Below, one piece after another: positions 47,082-56,888 of a stretch of 64,000 nt of DNA (its first letter is position 1; the number at the start of each line of letters is the position of its first letter). The notes under the pieces are model-generated. The model saw only the letters and a list, made by a program, of their open reading frames with translations, searched no databases and was not told the origin of the DNA. Origin of the DNA: Gimesia aquarii (lineage in GTDB: Bacteria; Planctomycetota; Planctomycetia; Planctomycetales; Planctomycetaceae); assembly GCF_007748195.1 (NCBI RefSeq), contig NZ_CP037920.1, positions 7,312,062-7,376,061 on the forward strand. The letters run 5' to 3'. The translations under genes and the position numbers were made by a program.

Positions 47082-47123
47082 CCTCCGAATCGCCATCCTG
47101 GTGATTCGGAGGTTTTGTTTTTT
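47082..47123 (+). terminator. Intrinsic terminator of ahcY
   Basis: Stem CCTCCGAATC / GATTCGGAGG (47082-47091 and 47103-47112) with further pairing in the loop, followed by TTTTGTTTTTT. Confidence 0.9.
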
Positions 47124-47236
47124 AATGCTTTCAGTACCTTGATTGTTTCCTGAAGATTGAGTTTTTATAATCCAAAAACTGTTTTGATGTGAGCATCTAT
47201 CCTGCAATTCCATTAATCACAAAGAAAGATCCTTTT

Positions 47237-48259
47237 ATGACTCCCTTTTCTTCTCGCCGCGACTTCCTCAAACAAACTACCGCATTTTCTGCTGGACTTG
47301 CGTTTTCCAGTTGGGCGGGTTCTACCTTTGCTTCTACTTCACTGAATCAGCCGTTGTTCAAAATTTCTCTGGCGCAATGGTCTCTGCATCGTGCACTTAA
47401 AAGCGGCAAGATGGACAACCTAGAATTTGCGAAAGTTGCTAAAGACGAGTTTGGAATTTCTGCTGTCGAGTATGTCAATCAGTTCTTCAAAGACAAGGCC
47501 AAAGACGCAAAGTATCTCGCCGAGATGAATCAGCGGGCCTCTGATGCAGGTGTGAAAAATTTACTAATCATGATCGATGGAGAAGGGGCACTCGGCGACC
47601 CTGATCCCCAAAAGCGAACGCAGGCAATTAAAAATCACCATCAATGGGTAAAAGCTGCTAAAACATTAGGTTGCCATTCAATTCGGGTGAATGCTCGTAG
47701 TAATGGCAGCTACAAAGAACAACAAAAACTGGCTGCTGACGGATTACGTCGCCTCACTAAATTTGCAACACAATATGATATTAATGTACTTGTGGAAAAT
47801 CATGGTGGCCTGTCATCAAACGGTGCCTGGTTGGCGGGGGTCATGAAAATGGTCAATCTTCCCAACTGTGGAACACTGCCTGACTTTGGAAACTTTGTGA
47901 TCAACCGCAAAACCGGTGAAGAATATGATCGCTATAAAGGGGTCAAAGAACTCATGCCTTATGCGAAAGCAGTCAGTGCCAAAACGCACGACTTTGACAA
48001 AGACGGTAATGAGATCAACACCGATTATGTGAAGATGATGAAAATCGTTCTCGACGCCGGTTATCATGGATATGTTGGCATTGAATATGAAGGCAGGAAG
48101 CTCGACGAATATGCGGGAATCAGGGCCAGTAAAAAACTGTTGTTGAAAGTGCGCGATGAACTGACGCCGGTTGCTGAACCTTGTCCTCAACCCGTGCAGG
48201 AAGAATGTTGTGGTCGCACCAGACGTGGCCTGTTCCGCAATCGCCGTTTTAGAAGATAA
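47237..48259 (+). CDS. Tat-exported sugar phosphate isomerase/epimerase-like TIM-barrel protein
   Basis: I start at ATG 47237 ([15 protein letters not shown]), giving 340 residues with a Tat signal. The domain is a xylose isomerase-like TIM barrel: [39 protein letters not shown] and [12 protein letters not shown]. The Glu/His residues fit the metal-binding site of that family. The C-terminus is basic with two Cys (EECCGRTRR). It is likely a periplasmic sugar-related enzyme; substrate unknown. It is flanked by two terminators, so it is a stand-alone gene. Confidence 0.78.
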   Translation: MTPFSSRRDFLKQTTAFSAGLAFSSWAGSTFASTSLNQPLFKISLAQWSLHRALKSGKMDNLEFAKVAKDEFGISAVEYVNQFFKDKAKDAKYLAEMNQRASDAGVKNLLIMIDGEGALGDPDPQKRTQAIKNHHQWVKAAKTLGCHSIRVNARSNGSYKEQQKLAADGLRRLTKFATQYDINVLVENHGGLSSNGAWLAGVMKMVNLPNCGTLPDFGNFVINRKTGEEYDRYKGVKELMPYAKAVSAKTHDFDKDGNEINTDYVKMMKIVLDAGYHGYVGIEYEGRKLDEYAGIRASKKLLLKVRDELTPVAEPCPQPVQEECCGRTRRGLFRNRRFRR

Positions 48260-48294
48260 GACAGCTCGATTTCGGACGTCTATAGAGAGAATTA

Positions 48295-48333
48295 AAAACG
48301 CCCCATACTTATTAAAAATGTATGGGGCGTTTT
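48295..48333. terminator. Bidirectional terminator between TIM-barrel and desaturase genes
   Basis: Stem AAAACGCCCCATAC / GTATGGGGCGTTTT (48295-48308 and 48320-48333), ending in TTTT on both strands. Confidence 0.9.
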
Positions 48334-48357
48334 GATTTTCAAACATCAGACACGGTC

Positions 48358-49401
48358 TTATGCCTGATGAGGCTTTGCAACATCGCGATCAGAAAGAATT
48401 TCTCTGGCAACGTCTGTCACAAAGTTATCTGCACCTAACCATTTCTCTTTTTTGGGAGCAGGAGCTCCCGCATTCATACCGACTCCCGGATTCCAAAGCG
48501 CGGGCAAGGTATGTCTAATGGCAGACATATAGGTTGTAAAGACAGGGTATTTTGTGTCAGGATTTTCGTCCTGATAAGAGTCCATTTTCTCGACAAGCTT
48601 ATTGTGAGCAATTTTGGGGTGTCGATGATGGGGACCATGTACGAAAATGTCGAAGTTGATATATGTGCAAACCCGAGTAATCAGATTAGAACCGATGACG
48701 GTTCGTGTTCCCAGCAAAGGATCGTAACTTTGCATTCCCAGGTGTTCTGTGAATTTACGAAATGTCTGAATGACACTGGCAACCCAATGCGGAATGACCC
48801 AGGCAACGAGAAAAGGAACCCAGAGAGAGAACCAGGCAACAGTACCCAAGATCAACGCCCAGACCGCTGCCATGGCTGCGTATTCCATCCGCATGGCTTT
48901 CATGATTGCAGGCTTTTTCACCGGTGTGTTCTTACTGAAACACAGGCGACTGTAAACTAAGGGGGAAGTGATAAACCCAAACGGAAATTCCATCCAACAG
49001 AAGATACGACGGAAGTTCAACGACGTATTAGGGTCGGAATAAGGCCATAATTCCCAGTCACCTGGCTTATTCAAGTAAGCATGATGACGAATATGAGCTT
49101 CGCGATAAGCGGTATAGGAAACAAACAGCATGGTGCCAATGGCGCGACCTAACCAGATGCTAACCCAGGGTTTTCCACATATTCCCTGGTGGGACGTTTC
49201 ATGAAAACAGCTCGACCAGCAAAACATGCTATACGCGGCGATAAGCGTCCACCCTATCTGGAAATACCAGGCACTAGTGGGCCATTGAAAGGCCAATGCT
49301 AATATCGCTGCACTGCCAAACAAGGAATGTAAAAACCGGGGAGTCGTTGACTTCGTCTCGAGATCGCTGATCTCTTTGGCGGTGTAATGAGTAACAGACA
49401 C
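48358..49401 (-). CDS. Fatty acid desaturase-type membrane protein
   Basis: The protein has 347 residues, starts with GTG (49399-49401) and is preceded by AGGAGGT. Three histidine boxes are present: HETSHQG, HIRHH and HGPHHRH, with several membrane segments between. This is the di-iron membrane desaturase/hydroxylase fold. It would introduce a double bond or hydroxyl group into a fatty acyl chain or related lipid; substrate unknown. No neighbouring partner such as a ferredoxin was found. Confidence 0.82.
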   Translation of the reverse strand: MSVTHYTAKEISDLETKSTTPRFLHSLFGSAAILALAFQWPTSAWYFQIGWTLIAAYSMFCWSSCFHETSHQGICGKPWVSIWLGRAIGTMLFVSYTAYREAHIRHHAYLNKPGDWELWPYSDPNTSLNFRRIFCWMEFPFGFITSPLVYSRLCFSKNTPVKKPAIMKAMRMEYAAMAAVWALILGTVAWFSLWVPFLVAWVIPHWVASVIQTFRKFTEHLGMQSYDPLLGTRTVIGSNLITRVCTYINFDIFVHGPHHRHPKIAHNKLVEKMDSYQDENPDTKYPVFTTYMSAIRHTLPALWNPGVGMNAGAPAPKKEKWLGADNFVTDVAREILSDRDVAKPHQA

Positions 49402-49731
49402 GGCACGTACCTCCTGGTTGTGCTCAAACTTTCAAAACGATTCGTTAAATTACGTATCGGAAAGGAGAGCCTATGTTCCATCAGGGGAAATGCAACATTT
49501 TGTCTGGTTCACATTGAGTTTTACCAGACTTGAGTTTCTTCACTCAAACTTCCCGATACTACTAAAGTAAGTCGGTAAAGGAGTGATGCATAATTGAAAC
49601 ACTCAAACAAAACAGATAATTAATAGAGCGTGCAAAAAGATTGCCGATTATATCGATTTCAGTGATTAAAACACTGAAATGATGACATGACATACTTCAG
49701 GTACGAAGGATTGATGCCATACCGATGGTCA
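49402..49731. other. Intergenic region between desaturase and sulfatase genes
   Basis: About 330 bases, AT-rich. No ORF or RNA feature was supported. It presumably contains the desaturase promoter. Confidence 0.35.
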
Positions 49732-51210
49732 TTACTTTTTGGATGGTAAATACAGAGACGAATCGGGAAATAATTTTTTGGTCATCAGTATTGTTTTTGA
49801 ATTGCCGCCATTCCAGATATCCCATTGAGGATCCGCGTATTTCGCAAAGAATTGATCCATTCTCTGTTTGAGTTCGTTGCGAGTCCTATTGAATTTAGAA
49901 TTTTCAATCAAATTTGTTCGTTCACCAGAGTCTTGCGTCAGATCATAAAGCTCGTTTGGACTCTCGCGAAAACGTTCGATGTATTTCCAGTCTTTCGTAC
50001 GGATGGCACGCACATTTTCAAACTCATAAAAGACGACTTCAGACCAGGGAACCTGTTTACCTTTCAAAACCGGTGCAAAGTTTCGACCGGGTGTTGCTGG
50101 TTGAGTGGGAATTTTGTCCTGCATTCCCAAATAGCTCAACAATGTGGGATAAACATCATAATTGGCAACCATCATATCTTGTCGAGCTCCCGATACTATT
50201 TTGCCCGGATGAGAAAAAATGAGCGGGATACTGATTGTCCAGTCAAATGCTGTGAGAGGCCTGGTATGATCGCCCATACCCCAATAGCCACTATGACCGC
50301 CGGCTAAGCCCTGATCTGCAGTAAAAATGACCAACGTATTCTCACGCAATCCGAGGTCTTTTAGTGTTTGCATGATTTGGCCCACACCATCGTCAACCGC
50401 AGAAACCTCTGCAGCATATTTTCGAATGATGTTTAAATCACCAATCCAGTCACCATAGTTGAAATTCCAGGGCTGTGCTTTTTCTCGGGGAAAAGAGGGA
50501 AATGTCTTTTTTTCGTATTCATCCTTAAACCGATTTTTGATCGGTTCCTTCATAGCAGCCCCCAAACCATAAGGGCCATTGTAGGTCAGAAATAAAAAGA
50601 ACGGTTTATTCTGGTTTTGTTTGATGAATTTGATTCCATGCTGTGTCCACAGATCTGTCAGATAGGTCGGTTCATCACGAATTTTCTCGTGCTCGATTAC
50701 TTTCTGGTTATAAAAACCCGAACTGGCACCATGCGGCTTCGTTATCCAGTATGAAAATCCTTCCTGAGGATAAAGATTATCACCCAGATGCCATTTTCCC
50801 GACAACCCACAAACATAGCCTGCATCATGCAATACCTGCGGAATCGATTGAAATTCTTCCAGTGTGTTAAATGCATCAGGTCCGGTTTGTATGCGTGGTC
50901 TGAGATAACAGTGCACCCCATGCTGGCAGGGCATTAACCCGGTAAGAAATGTGGCTCGGGTGGGAGAACAGACGGCATTATTCGCGAAAGCGCGTGTAAA
51001 TAAAGTTCCTTCTTTCGCAAGGCGATCGATATTCGGCGTTTTAATGTCGCGGTTTCCATAACAACCCAAAGTCCATTCACCGTGATTATCAGTCATGATA
51101 ATTACAACATTCGGCTGCTTCTGTTCTGCAGCCGCTAGCAAATTGATTCCAGAGGAGCAAAACAAAGAAAACAGGCAAACACGAAACATCAATGAAATCA
51201 CCTGAGACAT
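49732..51210 (-). CDS. Secreted sulfatase (arylsulfatase family, Cys type)
   Basis: The protein has 492 residues with a signal peptide (cleavage near residue 28). The sulfatase signature CSPTRATFLTGL (C81, to be oxidised to formylglycine) and the metal residues in IIMTDNHGEW and FTADQGLAGGHSGYWG are present. TNLIENSKFN and the C-terminal half fit family S1. It would hydrolyse sulfate esters of polysaccharides outside the cytoplasm, a frequent trait of marine planctomycetes. Specific substrate not known. Not in an evident operon. Confidence 0.9.
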   Translation of the reverse strand: MSQVISLMFRVCLFSLFCSSGINLLAAAEQKQPNVVIIMTDNHGEWTLGCYGNRDIKTPNIDRLAKEGTLFTRAFANNAVCSPTRATFLTGLMPCQHGVHCYLRPRIQTGPDAFNTLEEFQSIPQVLHDAGYVCGLSGKWHLGDNLYPQEGFSYWITKPHGASSGFYNQKVIEHEKIRDEPTYLTDLWTQHGIKFIKQNQNKPFFLFLTYNGPYGLGAAMKEPIKNRFKDEYEKKTFPSFPREKAQPWNFNYGDWIGDLNIIRKYAAEVSAVDDGVGQIMQTLKDLGLRENTLVIFTADQGLAGGHSGYWGMGDHTRPLTAFDWTISIPLIFSHPGKIVSGARQDMMVANYDVYPTLLSYLGMQDKIPTQPATPGRNFAPVLKGKQVPWSEVVFYEFENVRAIRTKDWKYIERFRESPNELYDLTQDSGERTNLIENSKFNRTRNELKQRMDQFFAKYADPQWDIWNGGNSKTILMTKKLFPDSSLYLPSKK

Positions 51211-51377
51211 GAGTAAAACCCTTCCGGAATTCAGATAAGATATATGACAAACACTATCTAATAAGATGAAGCATCAGAATGGCTTTTTCAAGCTGTTCAT
51301 TTCCGAGAACATTAGATTTTTAAATGGTATTGGAATTAATAACGTGAGATTGATAAACCATTGTTGAAGGATATTAA

Positions 51378-51611
51378 TCAATAATGTGGTGGTTTTTCCT
51401 GATAAGAATCAGGCCCTTCCTCTTCTTCCTCTAGCATTCCAATGCGAAAATCTAACTGTTTCATCGACTTCGTAATGGCATCAACAACTCTGCCTTGTTG
51501 CAGGATTGCTTCATTTAACTGTTCGATATCGTGCTGGATATGCATTAACACGGACTCTAGTCCGTTAAGGCGAGATAATAATTCTTCCACCTTGGATGTA
51601 TGATCATTCAT
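51378..51611 (-). CDS. slyX: SlyX-like protein
   Basis: I start at ATG 51609-51611 (MNDHTSKVEEL), giving 77 residues; the longer frame has no ribosome site. The protein is a single long coiled coil with VEELLSRLNGLES and IEQLNEAILQQGRVVDAI, and it ends in EKPPHY, the SlyX signature tail. SlyX is a conserved small protein of unknown function first named in E. coli. It stands alone next to the divergent esterase gene. Confidence 0.7.
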   Translation of the reverse strand: MNDHTSKVEELLSRLNGLESVLMHIQHDIEQLNEAILQQGRVVDAITKSMKQLDFRIGMLEEEEEGPDSYQEKPPHY

Positions 51612-51727
51612 TTTGGACTGTGCCTTTCGCTTAAGCTTCTTTTTTGATGATGCATCTCGGTTGGTAATCATATAGAATTTTAGTTGACTTTTGATACTTA
51701 TTTAAACAACTTGAGGCTAGACTACCA

Positions 51728-53242
51728 ATGATTCAACGATTTCGAATAAACATGTCTACTTTTTATTTGATGTTTCTCTTCTTTTTTTTGCTCTTCACGG
51801 AGCTGCCTGCTTCCGAAAACGCATTTCAAGTCAGCTTTACCAAATCAATTCATCATCAACCCTTTACTGGTCGCGTTTATTTGATTTTTACACAATCCCA
51901 TCGGGAACCTCGTTTGGGACCATCCTGGTTTCAACCGGAATCATTCATTGCTCAAGACGTTGTCAACTGGAAGCCCGGGGAGATTCTCGAGTTCACACCT
52001 GAGTCAAAAAATTTACTCTCGTTTCCAATACCGTTTTCTGAAATGAATTTAGACCATTACCGTGCGCAAGCTGTGGTACGTTTTAATTCGAATGAACCAA
52101 AAATCGGGACAGCACCCGGAAATGGATTCAGTCAAGTTATCGCCATCCCCAAATATGCCGGTCTAAAAACACCAATTTTGACAATCAATAAACTCGTCGT
52201 TGAAAAAACATTTAAAGATACCCAATGGAGCAAACTCTTTAAAATTCGTTCTGCATTATTATCGAAATTTCATGACCAGGACACCTACTTCGAAGCCACG
52301 GTTATTTTGCCCCAGAGTTACTATCAACAGAAACAGCGAAAGTACCCTGTCATTTTTTCGATTCCTGGTTTCGGTGGTGATCATTTTCGTGGACTAAGAA
52401 ACACGCCTGTTTCCGAGCAGAATGAAGGTCATGTCGAATTTATTCGTGTTGTCTTGAATCCTCAATGTCGTTGGGGACATCATGTTTTCGCTGATTCAGC
52501 CAATAACGGCCCCGTGGGCGAAGCATTCACAACAGAATTTCTGCCGGAACTCGAAAAAGCTTATCGCGCAATTCCACACCAACGCGCACGGTTTTTAACT
52601 GGTCATTCCTCGGGGGGCTGGTCTTCCCTCTGGTTGCAAGTCACATATCCAGATGTCTTTGGTGGTACCTGGAGTACAGCACCGGACCCTGTTGATTTCC
52701 GTAACTTTCAACAAATTAATCTCTATGATTCTTCCAGTAACATGTACCGAGATGCAATGAATCAAGCCAGGCCGATTGCCCGCAGAGGACAGACTCCGAT
52801 TTTATGGTATGAGCCATTTTCTAAGATGGAACATGTACTCGGGCATGGTGGTCAACTACGGAGTTTTGAAGCTGTGTTTAGTCCCCGTGGAAAAGATGGC
52901 ACACCATTGAAATTATATGATCGGGAAACCGGCAACATTAATCCCGAAGTAGTTGAAGCCTGGAAAGCCTACGACATTCGACTAATACTTGAAACAAACT
53001 GGAAAACTCTGTCTCCGAAACTGGCAGGAAAAATTCATGTCTTTATGGGAGAATTGGATACCTTCTACCTGGAAGGAGCAACCATTTTGCTCAAACAATC
53101 GCTGGCTCAATTAGATAATGAAGCCGTTGTTGAGATTCATCCTGGAAAAACCCATTCTTCGCTTTTGTCCAAAGAATTGATGTTACGAATTCGTAAAGAG
53201 ATGGTCCAGACTTTCCTGGCTCATCGGGATGAAATCAAATAA
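51728..53242 (+). CDS. Secreted esterase (alpha/beta hydrolase, esterase D-like)
   Basis: The protein has 504 residues with a signal peptide (hydrophobic residues 10-24, ending near ELPASE). The second half holds an esterase fold: RKYPVIFSIPGFGGD, GHSSGGWSSLWL (nucleophile Ser) and likely catalytic His in HPGKTHSS. The N-terminal 170 residues look like a beta-rich Ig-like or jelly-roll domain. It resembles putative esterases (PF00756-type) of secreted enterochelin/feruloyl esterases; substrate unknown. It converges with the ThiF gene and is a single gene. Confidence 0.7.
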   Translation: MIQRFRINMSTFYLMFLFFFLLFTELPASENAFQVSFTKSIHHQPFTGRVYLIFTQSHREPRLGPSWFQPESFIAQDVVNWKPGEILEFTPESKNLLSFPIPFSEMNLDHYRAQAVVRFNSNEPKIGTAPGNGFSQVIAIPKYAGLKTPILTINKLVVEKTFKDTQWSKLFKIRSALLSKFHDQDTYFEATVILPQSYYQQKQRKYPVIFSIPGFGGDHFRGLRNTPVSEQNEGHVEFIRVVLNPQCRWGHHVFADSANNGPVGEAFTTEFLPELEKAYRAIPHQRARFLTGHSSGGWSSLWLQVTYPDVFGGTWSTAPDPVDFRNFQQINLYDSSSNMYRDAMNQARPIARRGQTPILWYEPFSKMEHVLGHGGQLRSFEAVFSPRGKDGTPLKLYDRETGNINPEVVEAWKAYDIRLILETNWKTLSPKLAGKIHVFMGELDTFYLEGATILLKQSLAQLDNEAVVEIHPGKTHSSLLSKELMLRIRKEMVQTFLAHRDEIK

Positions 53243-53289
53243 CCTGTAGAGGCCGACTCTTAAAACAGTCTCTTTTTACACTGACTCGC

Positions 53290-54330
53290 TTAACTGCCAA
53301 TGTATCGGGCATAGATCGTCTTTGCTGTCGAGGGATCATCGGTACCTTTAATGATAGCACGCCCGTCTCGAAACAAGCTGATTTCATAATCCGGGTTTCT
53401 CAAGTTCAGTCTGAGGAGATAGGGGTTGAATTCTACCTCTCCTGAATTCTGGAGCTTTTCTGCCAAATCTTCGAATGAGATGCGGCTCTTCTCAGCAGGA
53501 GAAATCTGGACGGCGTTTCTACCACACAATTGTGTCGTGCGTGAACCTTGTTCCCCTTTTAACCAGACTCGTTCTCCCTGATGACAGGCTTTGCAACCAG
53601 CTTTCTCTCTGAGGTCAGCAACACTCATCTGGCGAAATGAGCCATCCCATACATCCACAACGGTAAGGACCGGCTTGATCAGGTGAGTGTTTCCTGAAAG
53701 GATTTTTATAGCATCGACGGCTTCGAGGGAAGCAATCACATTCACTGTGGGTCCTAAAATTCCCGCAGTATCACAGGTTTCGGTCGTACCTGGTTCGGGT
53801 GCCGAATCGATGAGACATCGCAAGCATGCCGTTTGACCAGGTAGAATCGTCATCGTCTGGCCTGTGCTTCCGATACACCCACAGTAAATCCAGGGAATGC
53901 TCAGTTCCAGTGATACATCATTGATCAGGTAGCGCACTTCAAAGTTATCCGTGCCATCCAGGATCAAATCGACACCCTCAGCCAGCGCTAGAATATTGGT
54001 ATGATCAATGTCTTCTACAATAGGCTCAATCTCAACATCGCTGTTGATTTTTTTGAGCTTCTCAGTGGCGGCTATGGCTTTGGGAAGCTTGGCAGCGACA
54101 TCAGTTTCATCAAACAAAACTTGTCTCTGCAAATTACTTATTTCAACAAAATCCCGATCAACGATCCTTAGATGACCAACGCCTGCCCTGACTAAGATAT
54201 CTGCCAATACCGTTCCCAGCGCACCACAACCGCATAGCAAAACGCGGCTTTGCATCAAGGAGGTTTGGCCTGTTTCGCCAAGTTCTGTGAAAAGTACTTG
54301 TCGAGAGTAACGTTCTAGTTCCGGTTTCAT
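53290..54330 (-). CDS. ThiF/MoeB/HesA-family adenylyltransferase with extra C-terminal domain
   Basis: The protein has 346 residues. ATP site GCGALGTV, RIVDRDFVEISNLQRQVLF (Arg and Asn/Gln of the E1-like fold), TDNFEVRYLIND, CGCIGSTGQ and two Cys pairs (CLRC and CKAC) as in MoeB/ThiF zinc sites. A C-terminal domain of about 70 residues (RTTQLCGRNAVQI, FRDGRAIIKGTDD) follows. It adenylates a ubiquitin-like sulfur carrier (MoaD or ThiS); which carrier is not clear, as neither lies in this window. Confidence 0.85.
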   Translation of the reverse strand: MKPELERYSRQVLFTELGETGQTSLMQSRVLLCGCGALGTVLADILVRAGVGHLRIVDRDFVEISNLQRQVLFDETDVAAKLPKAIAATEKLKKINSDVEIEPIVEDIDHTNILALAEGVDLILDGTDNFEVRYLINDVSLELSIPWIYCGCIGSTGQTMTILPGQTACLRCLIDSAPEPGTTETCDTAGILGPTVNVIASLEAVDAIKILSGNTHLIKPVLTVVDVWDGSFRQMSVADLREKAGCKACHQGERVWLKGEQGSRTTQLCGRNAVQISPAEKSRISFEDLAEKLQNSGEVEFNPYLLRLNLRNPDYEISLFRDGRAIIKGTDDPSTAKTIYARYIGS

Positions 54331-54444
54331 TTTGTTGATCGCCTGTTCCCGCTTCGTGATTCAGGTACCTCATCTATTTTAGCAACCAAGGATCGAGATA
54401 ACAGAGATCAACACATAGAACCCAATAGATCCATCAAAGCAAAA

Positions 54445-54474
54445 AAGGCCCTGATGGTTTTACATCAGGGCCTT
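54445..54474 (-). terminator. Intrinsic terminator of the zinc-ribbon membrane protein gene
   Basis: Stem AAGGCCCTGATG / CATCAGGGCCTT (54445-54456 and 54463-54474), with a T-rich run on the minus strand after it. Confidence 0.85.
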
Positions 54475-54505
54475 ACTCAATATTCTCGCTGATTAAAACA
54501 TATCG

Positions 54506-55588
54506 CTAATTAACATTGACTTCCTGCAAAAGGGTGGAAAACTGTGGTTTAATCAACCGATGATTTGTATCTGTCCAGCCTTTCGATTTCACCTTGAATG
54601 TGATTTTTGGTTTCACCCAGGTTGCTCGCTGTTTTGTTTTCACGAATGGTGCCGATTGCTTTAACGCTGGCAATTGCGTCTGCCATTCTTCCAGAATATG
54701 TTTAGGAACCTTTTTAGTACTGATCGTTCCTGCATAGACAAGTCGTTTGTTATAAGAAGATGCTATTAAAACCGAATCAATCTTACCAGTTGAGAGTGTC
54801 GTATATCCTATCAGTAAACAATCGAATTCTGGTAGTTTGAGTGCCGGTTCAGCTTGTGAATCTGGAATTCCCGCTTTCTTTGCTTCATCACTGCCGCCAG
54901 CAAAATCGTTCAGTGCACCTTCCAGGTTATTCGCTCCCCCATCCGTTTCTTTGGCTTGATCGACGATAGAAGCCACAAGGTTGACATCGGCAGATTTTCG
55001 CACACCCCAATCTTGGAACAAAGAATTAAACTCAAATCCACCAACAATTACAAAGGCACCAACCATCAATGTCAGTCCCCATACTGCCAGATCCAATTTC
55101 CAGGCTCCATAAGGGAAGCGACGAATGGTGGGTCGCCAAATTTTAAGTGGTGTCAGGATAATACTCATCAATCCAAACTCAACCGACTTGGAAACCGCGG
55201 TCAAATAAGCAAGGATATGCCCAAATAAAAACATAATCAAACCAACGCTTGCCTGCGTTAATGTCCAAAGGCACAATTCCGCTGAATCTTTGCAAAAGAA
55301 TCGTCCACCAACGCTCAAACCAATCGCTGCAATCGTACCGATTGCCAGGACCCAACCCCACTCGGGAATTAATTCCCAGACCGTTTGAGGTTGGGGTTTT
55401 GTTTCCTCTTGTTCATGCAACTCTGGTTGGCCAACACATTTTCCCAATGCGGGATAAAAGCCACATTGAGGGCACCATGAAGAAAGCCCCCAAGGTTCAT
55501 AAGAACCGCATTCAGGGCAGGCCGGTTTAACCTGGGATCCATTCATTTCCTGTAATATTTGGTTGTTATTATGATTCATACCTGACAT
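54506..55588 (-). CDS. Zinc-ribbon membrane protein of unknown function
   Basis: The protein has 360 residues. The N-terminus has a two-pair zinc ribbon (CPECGSYEPWG and WCPQCGFYPALG, about residues 24-46). Then come four hydrophobic segments (about 78-97, 108-135, 168-188 and nearby). The C-terminal soluble part (about 220-360) has no recognised family. It may sense or bind metal or nucleic acid at the membrane; function unknown. An in-frame ATG three codons later is equally possible. Followed by a terminator. Confidence 0.55.
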   Translation of the reverse strand: MSGMNHNNNQILQEMNGSQVKPACPECGSYEPWGLSSWCPQCGFYPALGKCVGQPELHEQEETKPQPQTVWELIPEWGWVLAIGTIAAIGLSVGGRFFCKDSAELCLWTLTQASVGLIMFLFGHILAYLTAVSKSVEFGLMSIILTPLKIWRPTIRRFPYGAWKLDLAVWGLTLMVGAFVIVGGFEFNSLFQDWGVRKSADVNLVASIVDQAKETDGGANNLEGALNDFAGGSDEAKKAGIPDSQAEPALKLPEFDCLLIGYTTLSTGKIDSVLIASSYNKRLVYAGTISTKKVPKHILEEWQTQLPALKQSAPFVKTKQRATWVKPKITFKVKSKGWTDTNHRLIKPQFSTLLQEVNVN

Positions 55589-55900
55589 GGCCCAATTTCT
55601 TTGTACTAATTAACAGAGGAAAAATACGGGGTGTTTTATGTAACTCTCTGTCTAGCTTAGCTCATAAAATAAAAGCTCTCTGATCTTTGAATCTTATTAA
55701 TCACAAAATTGCGATGGAAAGCCTCCTACTATAATCGGCAAAATCAGCGTGATCTGTATGGTACGTTCCGAGTGCCGCTCAACACTTTTTGAAGTCTACC
55801 TCATAGTACTTATCATCATAAATTCAAGAAAAGCGCATAAAAAAGGCCGAAGCATGATCGTTGCATCGGCCTGAGAAGTCGTTAATTTGAGTCTTTTAAA
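55589..55900. other. Intergenic region between zinc-ribbon and FKBP genes
   Basis: About 310 bases. It contains the FKBP gene terminator (55844-55872) and presumably the zinc-ribbon gene promoter. No ORF is supported. Confidence 0.4.
55844..55872 (-). terminator. Intrinsic terminator of the FKBP gene
   Basis: Stem AGGCCGA / TCGGCCT with a further GCA/TGC pairing inside, followed by T-rich sequence on the minus strand. Confidence 0.8.
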
Positions 55901-56617
55901 CTAGTTTACCTTGAGCAGTTCGATATCAAAGATGAGAACTTCGTTGGGTCCGATGTCAGGACCAGAACCTCGTTGGCCATAGGCTAAGTCGCTGGGAATG
56001 AAGAGTTGCCACTTATCGCCCTCTTTCATCAATTGTAATGCTTCCGTCCAGCCACTGATCACACCATCGACTGGAAATGTCGCTGGTTGATTTCGTTTAT
56101 AAGAACTATCGAACTCTTTTCCATTAATCAGAGTTCCTCGATAGTGGGTAGTCACCTTGTCTTTTAATCCAGGAGTTTTCCCCTTACCTTGTTTGATGAC
56201 TTTATATTGCAGTCCACTTTTGGTGGTCTTCACGCCTTCCTTCTTGGCATTAGCTGCTAGAAACTGTTTCCCTTTTGCAATGTTCTCAGCTTGCGCCTTT
56301 TTCATCTTTGCTTCTTGCTTTGTACGCAATTCCTGCTGGAACGCGATCAGCGTTGAGCGAATTTCATCCTCAGTCATTTGAGGTTTCTGCTTGGTCATGG
56401 CATCCATAATGCCTTTTACCAAAACTTTTGGATCAAGATCTAATTGATCTTTCATCAGGTTTTGGCCTAAATTATAGCCAATTCCATAGCTGACCTTTTG
56501 TTTTTGATCTTTGAGTGAAGATTTACCAGAATCTGCTTTTTCGGTCTGAGCGGTCGCCAATTGGGAAAATCCAAAAAACGCAATACATAGACAGGCAGTA
56601 ATGTGCCATTTAGACAT
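55901..56617 (-). CDS. Secreted FKBP-type peptidyl-prolyl isomerase (FkpA/Mip-like)
   Basis: I start at ATG 56615-56617 (MSKWHITACLC), giving 238 residues with a signal peptide. An N-terminal helical dimerisation segment (SYGIGYNLGQNLMKD, about residues 45-110) precedes the FKBP domain (about 130-238): VTTHYRGTLINGKEFDSSY, PVDGVISGWTEALQLM, LFIPSDLAYGQRGSG. This is the FkpA/Mip arrangement; it would catalyse proline isomerisation of periplasmic proteins. AAAGGTT precedes the ATG. Confidence 0.88.
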   Translation of the reverse strand: MSKWHITACLCIAFFGFSQLATAQTEKADSGKSSLKDQKQKVSYGIGYNLGQNLMKDQLDLDPKVLVKGIMDAMTKQKPQMTEDEIRSTLIAFQQELRTKQEAKMKKAQAENIAKGKQFLAANAKKEGVKTTKSGLQYKVIKQGKGKTPGLKDKVTTHYRGTLINGKEFDSSYKRNQPATFPVDGVISGWTEALQLMKEGDKWQLFIPSDLAYGQRGSGPDIGPNEVLIFDIELLKVN

Positions 56618-56888
56618 GGGAAGAACCTTTCGGTGAACAATGGAAACTAATTTGAGAAGGTGTGACCATACGGGTCGGCGAGACCCGGATGGCATAAACT
56701 GCCATCCGAATTAGCAGATGGTGTATTGCATGGCGTCCTCTGTCACAGAGGATCTTTGACTAAAACAAGGAGCTAATTATAAGAGAGTCTCCTAGGGAGT
56801 GTCCACATAAAGCATGACTGATATAGCATGATTGGCCTTGAAATCAGGGCCATTCTTTCAGCCGAATGGTTCACTTTCACTCACCTGA

